A program made the position numbers and the translations under genes. This document shows, piece by piece, positions 43,244-51,059 of a stretch of 64,000 nt of DNA. This DNA comes from Cohnella rhizoplanae. Lineage in GTDB: Bacteria; Bacillota; Bacilli; Paenibacillales; Paenibacillaceae. Under the pieces are notes generated by a model, which had not been told where the DNA came from, did not search any database, and worked only from the letters and a program-made list of their open reading frames with translations. The stretch lies in NCBI RefSeq assembly GCF_948329515.1, contig NZ_CAOJCN010000012.1, forward strand, positions 155,385 through 219,384. Direction: 5' to 3'. Within the stretch, counting starts at the first letter, position 1. Each line of letters opens with the position of its first letter.

Positions 43244-44323
43244 GTGAGAGATGAACGATGGCTGGCGCGGACGTCTCCGCGCGGCCCGATCTCGCTGATG
43301 GTCCGCGTATATAGGTATATCTTGCCTGAAGTGAAGACGGCGCTGGACGGATGGAAGGAACGGGCGAGCCGTATTCCGGACCCGGAGCTGCGCAAGCAAG
43401 CCTTGGCTAGCATCGCTTCCAAGAAGTTTCACTGTCAGGGGGGCGCCGTCTACGCGGCAGCGAATCTCGGCAAGAGGGACGTGCTCATTCCTCTCATCGT
43501 GGCGCTGCAGACGATCAGCGATTACTTGGACAATCTGTGCGACAGAAGCACATCGCTCGATCCGGCGGATTTCAGGCTGCTCCACGAGAGCATGCTGGAC
43601 GCCGTAACGCCCGGGGCGCCGCTTCGCAATTATTATGCGCTGCGCCAGGAGCAGGACGACGGAGGCTACCTGGCGGCGCTCGTCGCTATGTGCCAGGATT
43701 GCGCGGAGCGGCTGCCTGCATACGGCTCGGTTCAGATGCATGTCCGGGAGCTCGTATCCCTGTACGGCGATCTGCAGGTGTACAAGCATATCGCGCACGA
43801 CCGGAGAGAAGAAGCGCTCTTAACCTGGTGGGCGGAGCACGCGCCGCGCTATCCCGGCCTGCTGTGGAACGAGTTCGCGGCCGCGACCGGTTCCACGCTC
43901 GGGATGTTCATGCTTTTCTTGGCCGCAAGCGAAAAGGAGCAGTCGCCCGGAACGGGACGCGAGATCGCGGAGTGCTACTTTCCTTCGATCAACGGGCTTC
44001 ATATTTTGCTCGATTATCTCATCGACCAGGCCGAGGACGAACAGGGCGGCGATCTTAATTTTTGCAGCTATTACGCCGATCAGCAGCAGATGAACGAGCG
44101 GCTGCTGCGCATGGTCCGAAGCGCCCGCGCATCGGCGGACCGCCTCCCGGCGTCCGGATTCCACCGGATGATCGTAGAGGGGCTGGTCGCGCTGTACTTG
44201 TCCGATCCGAAGGTCAAGGGACAGCGCCGGGTACGGCAGACGGCCAAGCAGCTCATGAAGGGCAGTCCTTGGACGCGGTTGTTTTTCTGGCTCAACAGCC
44301 ATCTCATACGCAAAGCGATGTAA
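43244..44323 (+). CDS. DUF2600 protein, tetraprenyl-beta-curcumene synthase (YtpB) type
   Basis: A 359-residue, mostly helical protein. DUF2600 members such as Bacillus YtpB (367 residues) cyclise tetraprenyl diphosphate to sesquarterpenes, which are found in spores. The likely metal-binding Asp-rich segment is ISDYLDNLCDRSTSLD near residue 89, preceded by KFHCQGGAVYA; a second acidic segment LDYLIDQAEDEQGGD lies near 252. GTG 43244 has GGAGGT five bases upstream. It is followed after 20 bases by pfkA, an unusual neighbour that suggests operon readthrough rather than shared function. Confidence 0.88.
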   Translation: MRDERWLARTSPRGPISLMVRVYRYILPEVKTALDGWKERASRIPDPELRKQALASIASKKFHCQGGAVYAAANLGKRDVLIPLIVALQTISDYLDNLCDRSTSLDPADFRLLHESMLDAVTPGAPLRNYYALRQEQDDGGYLAALVAMCQDCAERLPAYGSVQMHVRELVSLYGDLQVYKHIAHDRREEALLTWWAEHAPRYPGLLWNEFAAATGSTLGMFMLFLAASEKEQSPGTGREIAECYFPSINGLHILLDYLIDQAEDEQGGDLNFCSYYADQQQMNERLLRMVRSARASADRLPASGFHRMIVEGLVALYLSDPKVKGQRRVRQTAKQLMKGSPWTRLFFWLNSHLIRKAM

Positions 44324-44343
44324 CAGCAAAGGGGAAGAAGACG

Positions 44344-45312
44344 ATGGGAGCAGTTCAAAAAATCGCCGTACTAACGAGCGGCGGAGATTCTCAGGGAATG
44401 AATGCGGCCGTGCGGGCGGTGGTCCGCAGCGCGCTGTTCCGGGGGCTGGAAGTATACGGCGTACAACGCGGATATCAGGGATTGCTGAACGAAGACCTAC
44501 GCCAGATGGATCTGCGTAGCGTGGGCGACATTATCCAGCGCGGAGGCACGATTCTGCAGACCGCCAGGTGCAAAGAGTTTCTGACGCCCGAAGGCCAACA
44601 GCGCGGGGCGGACGTGCTGCGCAAGCACGGCATCGACGGATTGGTCGTCATCGGCGGCGACGGCTCCTATCAGGGCGCCAATAAGCTGAGCAAGCTCGGG
44701 ATTAAGACGATGGGCCTGCCGGGCACGATCGACAACGATATTCCGTTTACCGACTTCACGATCGGCTTCGATACGGCGACCAGCATCGTCGTCGACGCGA
44801 TCAACAAGCTTCGGGACACGATGACCTCGCACGAGCGCTCCTCGGTCGTCGAGGTCATGGGCCGCCATTGCGGCGACATCGCCCTCTATGCCGGCCTTGC
44901 GAGCGGCGCGGAGTCGATCCTTGTGCCGGAAGTGCCGTTCGATATTCGCGAGATCTCGCAGCGCATGCGCGAGAACTTCCAGAACGGCAAGCGCCACAGT
45001 ATCGTCATTGTCGCGGAGGGCGTCTGCGGCGGCGAAGAGATCGCTCGCCAGATCACCGAGCATAGCGGCATCGAGCCGCGCGTGACGGTGCTTGGCCATA
45101 TTCAGCGCGGCGGTTCACCCACGCACAACGACCGGATCCTCGCGAGCCGTCTTGGCGACTTCGCCGTCGAGCGCCTCGAGGCCGGCGATTCGGCCAAGGC
45201 TTGCGGTCTCGTCAAGGGACAGCTCGTCACGACGGACATCGACACGGTGGTGTCCACCAAGAAGGCGTTCAACATGGACCTGTATAACTTGGCGATCCGT
45301 CTCGCGCAATAA
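44344..45312 (+). CDS. pfkA: ATP-dependent 6-phosphofructokinase
   Basis: A 322-residue glycolytic kinase (319 in Bacillus). The ATP site LTSGGDSQGMNAAVRAVVR is near residue 9, the catalytic PGTIDNDIPFTDFTIGFDTA near 123 contains the active-site Asp residues, and VLGHIQRGGSPTHNDRILA near 245 binds fructose 6-phosphate. The Gly after ATP-site TSGG and the allosteric Arg residues look intact. The ATG has an AAAGGGG site. Bacillus has pykA behind pfkA; here a terminator follows instead and pyk is not in view. Confidence 0.96.
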   Translation: MGAVQKIAVLTSGGDSQGMNAAVRAVVRSALFRGLEVYGVQRGYQGLLNEDLRQMDLRSVGDIIQRGGTILQTARCKEFLTPEGQQRGADVLRKHGIDGLVVIGGDGSYQGANKLSKLGIKTMGLPGTIDNDIPFTDFTIGFDTATSIVVDAINKLRDTMTSHERSSVVEVMGRHCGDIALYAGLASGAESILVPEVPFDIREISQRMRENFQNGKRHSIVIVAEGVCGGEEIARQITEHSGIEPRVTVLGHIQRGGSPTHNDRILASRLGDFAVERLEAGDSAKACGLVKGQLVTTDIDTVVSTKKAFNMDLYNLAIRLAQ

Positions 45313-45330
45313 AGCTTATCGTAACAGAAG

Positions 45331-45364
45331 AAGACCCTCCGGCCGCAACGGCCTGGAGGGTCTT
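45331..45364 (+). terminator. Terminator hairpin between convergent pfkA and glycoside-hydrolase gene
   Basis: AAGACCCTCC-GGCC pairs with GGCC-GGAGGGTCTT (45331-45344 and 45350-45364) with one bulged T around GCAAC. The T tract on either strand is weak, so efficiency is uncertain. Confidence 0.7.
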
Positions 45365-45440
45365 CGGTTATAATGGGGCAAGAATAGCGGGATGCGGCGT
45401 CAGTTTAAGAATTTAAACGAATTGTTTAGCTGCCAACGAA

Positions 45441-46652
45441 TCAGTATTGAACGCCTGCCGTGTAGCGGTTCGTCGCGTTCCATAGCAAGTATTCGTCGAC
45501 GCCGCTGTCATGGAGCGCCTTGATCTGCGCTTGTACCTGGGCCGCGCCGTATTTGACATAGTGGCCGCTGCCGAGCCAGCTGGCCGTGAAGTCCTGAATC
45601 CAGGGACGGATGACCGGTTTGGCGTCGGCCAGCGAGTCGAGCTTTTTGTGGGTGTCGACCATGGCGCCCTTGATCGTCTCGTACGGAGCCTTATCCGGAT
45701 CCTTTTGCTTGAACCAGCCCGTGCTGTAGTGGCTCGGATAGATCATGGGGCTGATGACGTTGACGTGCGACGAGATCTTGGCGAAATCCTGCCCGATGCC
45801 CTCTGCGGCCGGCACGGACGCGGCGTAGCCGAAAATATCGACGGATACGCGTACGCCGAGCGGCTCAAGCTGCTCTCTGGCGTACTTGACGAAGCCGGAT
45901 ACGACGTCCGTCCGCGACTCGTCCGATTTCGTGAACTTGAGGCTGTCCGCCTTGTTCTCGAAGCCTTCGGGAAATCGTACGTAGTCGAACTGGATCTCCT
46001 TGAATCCGAGCTTCGCGGCCTCCTTCGCGACCGCAATGTTATAGTCCCAAACTTCCTTGCGGTACGGATTGACGAAGCTGTCTTTTTTTCCGTTTTGCCA
46101 GATGGTGCCGTTCGCGGTGACGAAGGACAGCTCGGGGTGCTTCTTGGCGAGCACCGAATCCTTGAAGACGACGATCCGGGCGATCGGGTAAACCTCGTGC
46201 TTCTTGAGCGTCTCCATCAGCGCGCCGATGTCCTTGATGAAACGCATCGGCGTGCCCAGCTTGAGCAGCTCCGGATTGTCGGTCTTGTAAGTAATGTAGC
46301 CCAAGTCGTCCTTGACGTCGATGACCATGGCGTTCAGCTCGGTCTTGTCGAGCAGTCCCAGCAGCGTAGAGAGCCGCTCGCCGCCTGCGCTGTACGCCGT
46401 GACGTAGACGCCCTTGACCTTCGGCGCGTCGGGCTGGGGGTCTTTGCCGGCGGTCCCGGGCTCCTCGCCGCCGGATTCGCCTCCTGCCGCAGGCTCGGGT
46501 TCTACGGCAGGGCTGCCTCCCGGCTTCGGATTCTCCAGGTTATGCCAGGCCAGCTGCCATACTTTCCCCAGCGCGTTCTCGCTTTCGGGTTTTTGCTGCG
46601 GGTGTCCCCACGCCGATTGCAGGAGCAGCAGCAGTGTCAGCAATACGTTCAT
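45441..46652 (-). CDS. Secreted DUF4015 putative glycoside hydrolase
   Basis: A 403-residue exported protein. A short signal peptide (MNVLLTLLLLLQSAWG) is followed by a Pro/Glu/Gly-rich linker (about residues 50-75) and a TIM-barrel-like DUF4015 domain starting at KGVYVTAYSAGG near 78. Conserved acidic segments AMVIDVKDDLGYITY and IQFDYVRFPEG likely line the active site. Family members are predicted cell-wall or exopolysaccharide hydrolases, some spore-linked. ATG 46652 has GGGGAGAGG upstream; the frame opens further but the signal peptide fixes the start. Confidence 0.88.
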   Translation of the reverse strand: MNVLLTLLLLLQSAWGHPQQKPESENALGKVWQLAWHNLENPKPGGSPAVEPEPAAGGESGGEEPGTAGKDPQPDAPKVKGVYVTAYSAGGERLSTLLGLLDKTELNAMVIDVKDDLGYITYKTDNPELLKLGTPMRFIKDIGALMETLKKHEVYPIARIVVFKDSVLAKKHPELSFVTANGTIWQNGKKDSFVNPYRKEVWDYNIAVAKEAAKLGFKEIQFDYVRFPEGFENKADSLKFTKSDESRTDVVSGFVKYAREQLEPLGVRVSVDIFGYAASVPAAEGIGQDFAKISSHVNVISPMIYPSHYSTGWFKQKDPDKAPYETIKGAMVDTHKKLDSLADAKPVIRPWIQDFTASWLGSGHYVKYGAAQVQAQIKALHDSGVDEYLLWNATNRYTAGVQY

Positions 46653-46682
46653 TTTTTTCCTCTCCCCGCCTTGCTCTTCCAA

Positions 46683-46722
46683 CTGTAACCCGATTATAAA
46701 CGAGTTCAAACAGTGGTTACAG
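46683..46722 (-). promoter_or_regulatory. Candidate operator pair around the glycoside-hydrolase promoter
   Basis: CTGTAACC (46683-46690) and GGTTACAG (46715-46722) are a perfect 8-bp inverted repeat 24 bases apart. Between them, on the minus strand, lies TATAAT (46698-46693), the likely -10 box, with no good -35. The geometry suggests a dimeric or looping regulator; no protein is assigned. Confidence 0.5.
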
Positions 46723-46791
46723 AGGTAATTTGTAGAATATTATCCGTTGATGTTAAGGGTCTTCGGAACCAGTCGCGGCGCCTGCCGAGGA

Positions 46792-47043
46792 TTATCGGCA
46801 GAGGCATTTGTCAACGGTTCGCCATTGCCTGCATATAGTGGTATGATCTAATGGTATGCCTCTGCCGCTCACGATATAGTCCGCCTTGCGCGCGGCTATT
46901 TTTGCCACCCCCGCCGCATGCTTGAGATCGGGATTCGCGCGCCACACTAAGACCGCGCGCTTCCCTTCGCGACCCGATGCTTGCTTTGGGTTTTCAGAAT
47001 CGTAGCGCTTGCAAACGGACGGCCTGCCGGAAAGCTTGGCCAT
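46792..47043 (-). CDS. Doubtful hypothetical ORF
   Basis: An 83-codon minus-strand frame with moderately GC-biased third positions, encoding a basic protein (MAKLSGRPSVCKRY to the end KCLCR). No ribosome site is seen before its ATG, no family is recognised, and its 3' part lies over the 12-bp inverted repeat. It may be a fossil or chance frame; I list it only because the gap is otherwise empty. Confidence 0.2.
   Translation of the reverse strand: MAKLSGRPSVCKRYDSENPKQASGREGKRAVLVWRANPDLKHAAGVAKIAARKADYIVSGRGIPLDHTTICRQWRTVDKCLCR
46796..46867 (+). repeat. Perfect 12-bp inverted repeat spanning 72 bp
   Basis: CGGCAGAGGCAT (46796-46807) and ATGCCTCTGCCG (46856-46867) are exact reverse complements separated by 48 AT-richer bases. 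It could fold as a long hairpin or be the remnant of a small inverted-repeat element; no target-site duplication is evident. Confidence 0.6.
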
Positions 47044-47077
47044 TTAGGCCGATGGCTGGAATTTGACGGTCGTTTTG

Positions 47078-47145
47078 TGTTATAATGATCTGTATATTTT
47101 TTTGGCAGAGCCGTTAGTTGATGGACCGGCACCGTTAGTTGATGG
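47078..47145 (+). promoter_or_regulatory. cshA extended -10 promoter and leader direct repeat
   Basis: TGTTATAAT (47078-47086) is an extended -10 promoter; a TTGACG at 47063 is too close (12 bp) to serve as its -35. In the leader, CCGTTAGTTGATGG occurs twice exactly (47111-47124 and 47132-47145), 21 bases apart. The repeats lie between the transcription start and the ribosome site and could be a binding site for an RNA-binding protein or for CshA itself. Confidence 0.6.
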
Positions 47146-47174
47146 CCCCATAACAGAAGGAGTATGAAACTAAT

Positions 47175-48830
47175 TTGAGTAAATTTACGGATTTTGGTTT
47201 AGAAAATGATGTCCTGCAAGCAATCTCCCAGCTCGGATACGAAGACGCTACGCCGATTCAGAGCCAGGCGATCCCGGTGGCCCTCAGCGGCCGCGACATG
47301 ATCGGCCAGGCGCAAACGGGTACGGGCAAGACCGCCGCCTTCGGCATTCCGCTGGTCAGCAAGATCCAAGCATCCGAAGAACGCATCGTGACGCTCGTCA
47401 TGACGCCGACCCGCGAGCTCGCCATCCAGGTGGCCGAAGAAATCGAGAAACTTGGACGCTTCAAGGGACTTCGTTCCCTCGCGATCTACGGCGGACAGGA
47501 AATCGGACGCCAAATTCGCGGACTGAGACGCAAACCACAGATTATTATCGGCACGCCGGGCCGTTTGCTTGACCATATCAATCGCAAGACGATCAAGCTG
47601 GAGGACGTTCAGACCGTCGTTCTCGACGAAGCCGACGAGATGCTCGACATGGGCTTCATGGAAGACATCCAATCAATTCTGAGCCTCGTGCCCGCTGAGC
47701 GCCAGACGCTGCTCTTCTCCGCTACGATGCCTGCCAATATTCAGAGGCTGGCTCAGCAATTCCTTCGCACGCCCGAGCATATCTCGGTTATTCCGAAGAC
47801 GTCCACGACAGCCAGCAGCATTCAGCAATTTTACGTCGAAGTGCAGGAGCGCATGAAGTTCGACGCGCTGTGCCGCCTGCTCGACATGGAACCGCCTGAG
47901 CTCGCGATCGTGTTCGGACGCACCAAGCGCCGCGTCGCCGAGCTGTCCGAAGCGCTGATGAAGCGCGGCTATGCGGCCGACGGCCTGCATGGCGACCTGT
48001 CCCAGAATCAGCGTGACGCTGTCATGCGCAAGTTCCGCGACGGCAGCATCGCCGTTCTCGTCGCGACGGACGTCGCCGCTCGCGGCCTGGACGTCTCGGG
48101 CGTCACGCACGTTATTAACTTCGACCTGCCGCAGGATCCGGAGAGCTATACGCACCGTATCGGCCGTACGGGCCGCGCCGGCAAGGAAGGTACCTCCTGG
48201 TCGTTCGTTACGTATCGCGAGATGGAGCACCTGAACTTCATCGAGCGCGTGACGCGCTTCCGTATCGCCAAGAAGGCGCTGCCGACCGTGGCCGAGGCCG
48301 TAGAAGGCAAGCAGCGCGTGATCGCAGACCGGCTGATCGAAGCCGTGAGCGCTGAAGACGCGGATTTCGCTTCCTTCAAGAGCATCGCCACCGAGCTGCT
48401 CGAACGCCACGACTCCGTCGAACTGTTGTCCGCAGCGATTAAGCTGCTGGCAGGCGACAAGAACGACGTTGCCGTTGAACTGACGCCGGAAGATCCGATC
48501 CGCTCCAAGAAGCGGAAGTTCGGCGATCGCGGCGGCAGCAGCGGCGGCTATGGCGGTCAACGTCGCAGCGGCGGCTACTCCGGCGGCCAAGGCGGCGGCA
48601 GGAGCTACGGCAGCGGCAGCGGCGGCAGTGGCGGCTATAGCGGCGGCAGCCGCGGCGGTTACAGCGGCGGCGGCCAGAGCAGCGGCGGATCGCGCGGCAG
48701 CTACGGCAACCGCAAGCCCTACAACGGGGGAGAATCCCGTCGCGATGACGGTGCCCGCGACGGCAACCGTCCGAGCGGACGCCGCGAAGATTCGCGCAGC
48801 AGCCGCAGCGAGGATTTCGTCAATATCTAA
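47175..48830 (+). CDS. cshA: DEAD-box RNA helicase CshA
   Basis: A 551-residue ATP-dependent RNA helicase of the RNA degradosome/cold-shock class. Q motif and GQAQTGTGKTAAFGIPLV (near 42), DEAD box VVLDEADEMLDMGF (near 148), SAT in LFSATMPAN (near 179) and HRIGRTGRAGKEG (near 326) are intact. From about residue 435 the tail is Gly/Ser/Arg-rich (GGYSGGQGGGRSYGSG), an RNA-binding extension. The start is TTG, twelve bases after AGAAGGAG; its TTG overlaps the stop of a four-codon ATG frame (MKLI) just upstream. Confidence 0.95.
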   Translation: MSKFTDFGLENDVLQAISQLGYEDATPIQSQAIPVALSGRDMIGQAQTGTGKTAAFGIPLVSKIQASEERIVTLVMTPTRELAIQVAEEIEKLGRFKGLRSLAIYGGQEIGRQIRGLRRKPQIIIGTPGRLLDHINRKTIKLEDVQTVVLDEADEMLDMGFMEDIQSILSLVPAERQTLLFSATMPANIQRLAQQFLRTPEHISVIPKTSTTASSIQQFYVEVQERMKFDALCRLLDMEPPELAIVFGRTKRRVAELSEALMKRGYAADGLHGDLSQNQRDAVMRKFRDGSIAVLVATDVAARGLDVSGVTHVINFDLPQDPESYTHRIGRTGRAGKEGTSWSFVTYREMEHLNFIERVTRFRIAKKALPTVAEAVEGKQRVIADRLIEAVSAEDADFASFKSIATELLERHDSVELLSAAIKLLAGDKNDVAVELTPEDPIRSKKRKFGDRGGSSGGYGGQRRSGGYSGGQGGGRSYGSGSGGSGGYSGGSRGGYSGGGQSSGGSRGSYGNRKPYNGGESRRDDGARDGNRPSGRREDSRSSRSEDFVNI

Positions 48831-48848
48831 CACCCGAAATATTTGAAA

Positions 48849-48890
48849 GGCAAGGTGCGCGGGCGGTGCGATCCGCATGCGCACCTTGCC
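48849..48890 (+). promoter_or_regulatory. Strong intercistronic hairpin between cshA and yesL-like gene
   Basis: GGCAAGGTGCGC (48849-48860) pairs perfectly with GCGCACCTTGCC (48879-48890); an inner CGG/CCG extends the stem. Only GTATATTC follows, so it lacks a terminator U-tract. The ribosome site of the next gene begins ten bases later, so it may modulate its translation or protect the cshA mRNA end. Confidence 0.6.
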
Positions 48891-48912
48891 GTATATTCAG
48901 GAGGCGTTTCTC

Positions 48913-49671
48913 GTGGAAATGCGCGGCATGATGGGCGGGTTTTACAAGATTTCCGAATGGATCATGCGCCTGTCGGTAACGAACGTGTTATGGATATTGA
49001 CATCGCTGCCGGTATGGATCGTTGCGTTTGGCGCTTTGAGAGCGTCTACAACGGACGAGCTGGTATCCATTTTTATTCCGTTGGCCGTGCTGTTGCCGTT
49101 TACATGGTTTCCGTCAACCTCGGCTATGTTCTCCGTCGCGCGCAAGTGGGTGATGGGCGATACGGACGTACCGCTCCTTAAGACCTTCTTTCGCAGCTAC
49201 AAGCAGAATTACAAGCAGGCGATGCTTGGAGGCCTACTGTATTCGCTGCTGTTTCTCATCCTGGTCGTCGACTATCAGGTGTATTTGAAAAAATTCGAAA
49301 ACCTTGGCGTGCTGTCCATTTTGTTCCTCGCGCTGATGGTTCTGCTGTTTATCTCTTTGTTCCAATTTTTCTCGCTGCTGTCGCATTTCCACATGAAGAC
49401 GTTCCAGCTGCTCAAAAACGCCGTCGTGCTTACCATCGGCAAGCCGTTGCGCTCGCTGTCCACGGCCATCGGGAGCGGCGTCATCGTCTACATTAGCCTA
49501 TTTAAGATTACGTTTTTGATTCCGTTCTTCATGGGCAGCTTGATCGCCGTATTCGCCTTCTACAACTTCTACCTGACCATCCAGAAAATGCAGGCCATGG
49601 CGAATAAAGAAGAGGATCCGCTTCCGATCGAAGAATCGCCTACCCGCGACGAGGACATGCCCAAGGTTTAA
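48913..49671 (+). CDS. DUF624 (YesL-family) membrane protein
   Basis: A 252-residue protein with five to six transmembrane helices, typical of YesL-type proteins often found with carbohydrate ABC systems. The beginning MMGGFYKISEWIMRLSVTN and the region PSTSAMFSVARKWVMGDTD near residue 67 match the family. GTG 48913 has AGGAGG eight bases upstream. No carbohydrate transporter is nearby; the C-terminus is acidic (EESPTRDEDMPKV). It probably shares a transcript with cshA. Function unknown. Confidence 0.85.
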   Translation: MEMRGMMGGFYKISEWIMRLSVTNVLWILTSLPVWIVAFGALRASTTDELVSIFIPLAVLLPFTWFPSTSAMFSVARKWVMGDTDVPLLKTFFRSYKQNYKQAMLGGLLYSLLFLILVVDYQVYLKKFENLGVLSILFLALMVLLFISLFQFFSLLSHFHMKTFQLLKNAVVLTIGKPLRSLSTAIGSGVIVYISLFKITFLIPFFMGSLIAVFAFYNFYLTIQKMQAMANKEEDPLPIEESPTRDEDMPKV

Positions 49672-49722
49672 GATCTACGAACCGTTCGGATTTGGTTAAT
49701 GGCACCAACCAGCCCGCTGACG

Positions 49723-49751
49723 TTTACTTTTGCCGGTCTCCTGTATATAAT
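49723..49751 (+). promoter_or_regulatory. Promoter of 6S RNA
   Basis: TTTACT (49723-49728), a 17-bp spacer and perfect TATAAT (49746-49751) predict a start near 49758. No coding frame starts within the following 250 bases, which fits an RNA gene. Confidence 0.8.
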
Positions 49752-49757
49752 GGGTAT

Positions 49758-49938
49758 CAATCCTGCCTTGTACGTTACGGCGACACATGTTTTGAACCAA
49801 TGCTGTTTCCTAGGGAGCTCAATATCGCCCTGCGGATGACACGCCCCCGAAAGGGGTAGTCAGAACGCAGCGCTGCGGGCACCCACCTGCGAGAGCGGGT
49901 TCAGAAACAAGCGCGTCGGACGGCAAAGGCGGGTTTTC
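49758..49938 (+). ncRNA. ssrS: 6S RNA (SsrS)
   Basis: About 180 bases fold into the 6S rod. A closing helix joins AATCC-GCCTT near 49758-49770 to AAGGCGGGTT near 49926-49935; GTTTTGAACC (49794-49803) pairs with GGTTCAGAAAC (49899-49909); a large central bubble follows (CTGTTTCCTAGGGAGCT on the left, GGGCACCCACCTGCGAG on the right); the terminal arm pairs CTGCG-TGAC with GTCA-CGCAG and ends in CCCC-GAAA-GGGG. 6S RNA mimics an open promoter and sequesters housekeeping RNA polymerase. A T-rich stretch after 49934 marks the end. Identification is by fold and remembered motif, not by a covariance search. Confidence 0.8.
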
Positions 49939-50017
49939 CGTTATTTGGCTTTAATCCCCGGGACGGGCATGGTATGATTAGCTGTAGCGCAGGTCACCCG
50001 GAGGGAGAGAGTGGAAT

Positions 50018-50401
50018 TTGCTGAAGAGAGTACTCGTCGGATTAATACGCAGCCAAGAACACACTGGCGACAAGGCGAAGGATCCGAAGCTGAAATCCCA
50101 TTACTACCGATTGTCGAAGGACAGGGCGTTCGAAGAAGTCGTCTCCGTCCTGAAGAAAATGCAGGGCTACAAGGTACTGCATGAGGTGCCGAATATCGGA
50201 GAACTTGTGCTGGAAAAGCGGACGATGGCTGGCCGCACGATGGATATTACCGTACAGATCGTAGGTACAGGTCCCGGCAACTCGGCCGTGGACATTTATT
50301 CTGCGTCCAGAGGTTCGCTCGGAGATCTCGGCGCCAACTACCGCGTGATCCAGGAGATTTACGGGGTCCTGGACAAGAAGTTATCCAATTACAAAAATTG
50401 A
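50018..50401 (+). CDS. DUF1499-like protein
   Basis: A 127-residue cytosolic protein. Its C-terminal half, with VDIYSASRGSLGDLGANYR, matches the signature of DUF1499 (RSxSRxGxxDLGxNxxR) found in many bacterial proteins of unknown role. TTG 50018 is the only start near the GGAGGGAGAGA ribosome site. An extended -10 sequence TGGTATGAT (49970-49978) between the 6S RNA and this gene may be its promoter. No signal peptide or lipobox is seen, unlike some DUF1499 lipoproteins. Confidence 0.7.
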   Translation: MLKRVLVGLIRSQEHTGDKAKDPKLKSHYYRLSKDRAFEEVVSVLKKMQGYKVLHEVPNIGELVLEKRTMAGRTMDITVQIVGTGPGNSAVDIYSASRGSLGDLGANYRVIQEIYGVLDKKLSNYKN

Positions 50402-50430
50402 GACTTATTCATAGATCTCCGCGTATTAAA

Positions 50431-50469
50431 CAGAAGCGAGGTATAGGCTCGGGCCTTGCCTCGCTTCTG
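50431..50469 (+). terminator. Bidirectional terminator hairpin between DUF1499 gene and tpx
   Basis: CAGAAGCGAGG and CCTCGCTTCTG (50431-50441 and 50459-50469) form a perfect 11-bp stem with an inner GGC/GCC. T-rich sequence is modest on the plus strand and better on the minus strand (TTTAAT). Confidence 0.75.
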
Positions 50470-50498
50470 CTTGTCGTAGGAGGGGTATCGGCTTCGTA

Positions 50499-51017
50499 CT
50501 AGAGGAGTGCGCGTACCGCTGCCACAGAGGCGTCGTAATCCGGATGCTCCGTCATTTCCTTGAGTACTTCTACGTATGCGATCTTGTCGCTGGCATCCAG
50601 CACGAAGATCGAGCGCATGTCCAGAGCGAACTCCTTGATCAGCACGCCATAGGCTTTGCCGAAGCTGTTGTCCTTGTAATCCGACAGCAGCACGACTCGG
50701 TCGATGCCTGCGGCGCCGCACCAGCGCGCTTGGGCGAAGGGGAGATCCGCGCTGACGGTCAGCACCTGGACTTGATCGCCGAGCTTGGCCGCTTCCTCGT
50801 TGAACCTTCTCGTCTGGGCGTCGCAGACGCCGGTATCGATCGAAGGGACGACGCTGATGAGCTTGATCTTCCCTGCATAGTCTTTAAGGGAGACCGTCTC
50901 GACCAGGCTCTTGCTCAGTTGAAAGTCGGGCGCTTGATCGCCGGCTTGCAGCTCGGGACCGATCAGCGTGATGGGATTTCCCTTGAACGTTGCGGCTTGA
51001 TTCCGTTCTTGACTCAT
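50499..51017 (-). CDS. tpx: Thiol peroxidase Tpx (atypical 2-Cys peroxiredoxin)
   Basis: A 172-residue peroxiredoxin that reduces hydroperoxides with thioredoxin. The peroxidatic Cys is in PSIDTGVCDAQTRRF near residue 65 with the conserved Thr and Arg; the resolving Cys is in ARWCGAAGID near 99, the spacing of Tpx. The start ATG has AAGGAGG eleven bases upstream, and a good promoter is visible. It is monocistronic, bounded by a terminator and a divergent rhomboid gene. Confidence 0.95.
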   Translation of the reverse strand: MSQERNQAATFKGNPITLIGPELQAGDQAPDFQLSKSLVETVSLKDYAGKIKLISVVPSIDTGVCDAQTRRFNEEAAKLGDQVQVLTVSADLPFAQARWCGAAGIDRVVLLSDYKDNSFGKAYGVLIKEFALDMRSIFVLDASDKIAYVEVLKEMTEHPDYDASVAAVRALL

Positions 51018-51059
51018 GGAATATGGGGCCTCCTTCAGCGATTGGACTTGACGTTACCC

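Larger units (their letters stand above)
46653..47174 (+). other. Structured 520-base intergenic region between glycoside hydrolase and cshA
   Basis: This divergent spacer holds a promoter with flanking inverted repeats at its left end, a hairpin (CTGCCGA/TCGGCAG, 46782-46801), a widely spaced 12-bp inverted repeat, a doubtful minus-strand reading frame, the cshA promoter, and a direct repeat in the cshA leader. No confident gene is seen. Confidence 0.7.
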
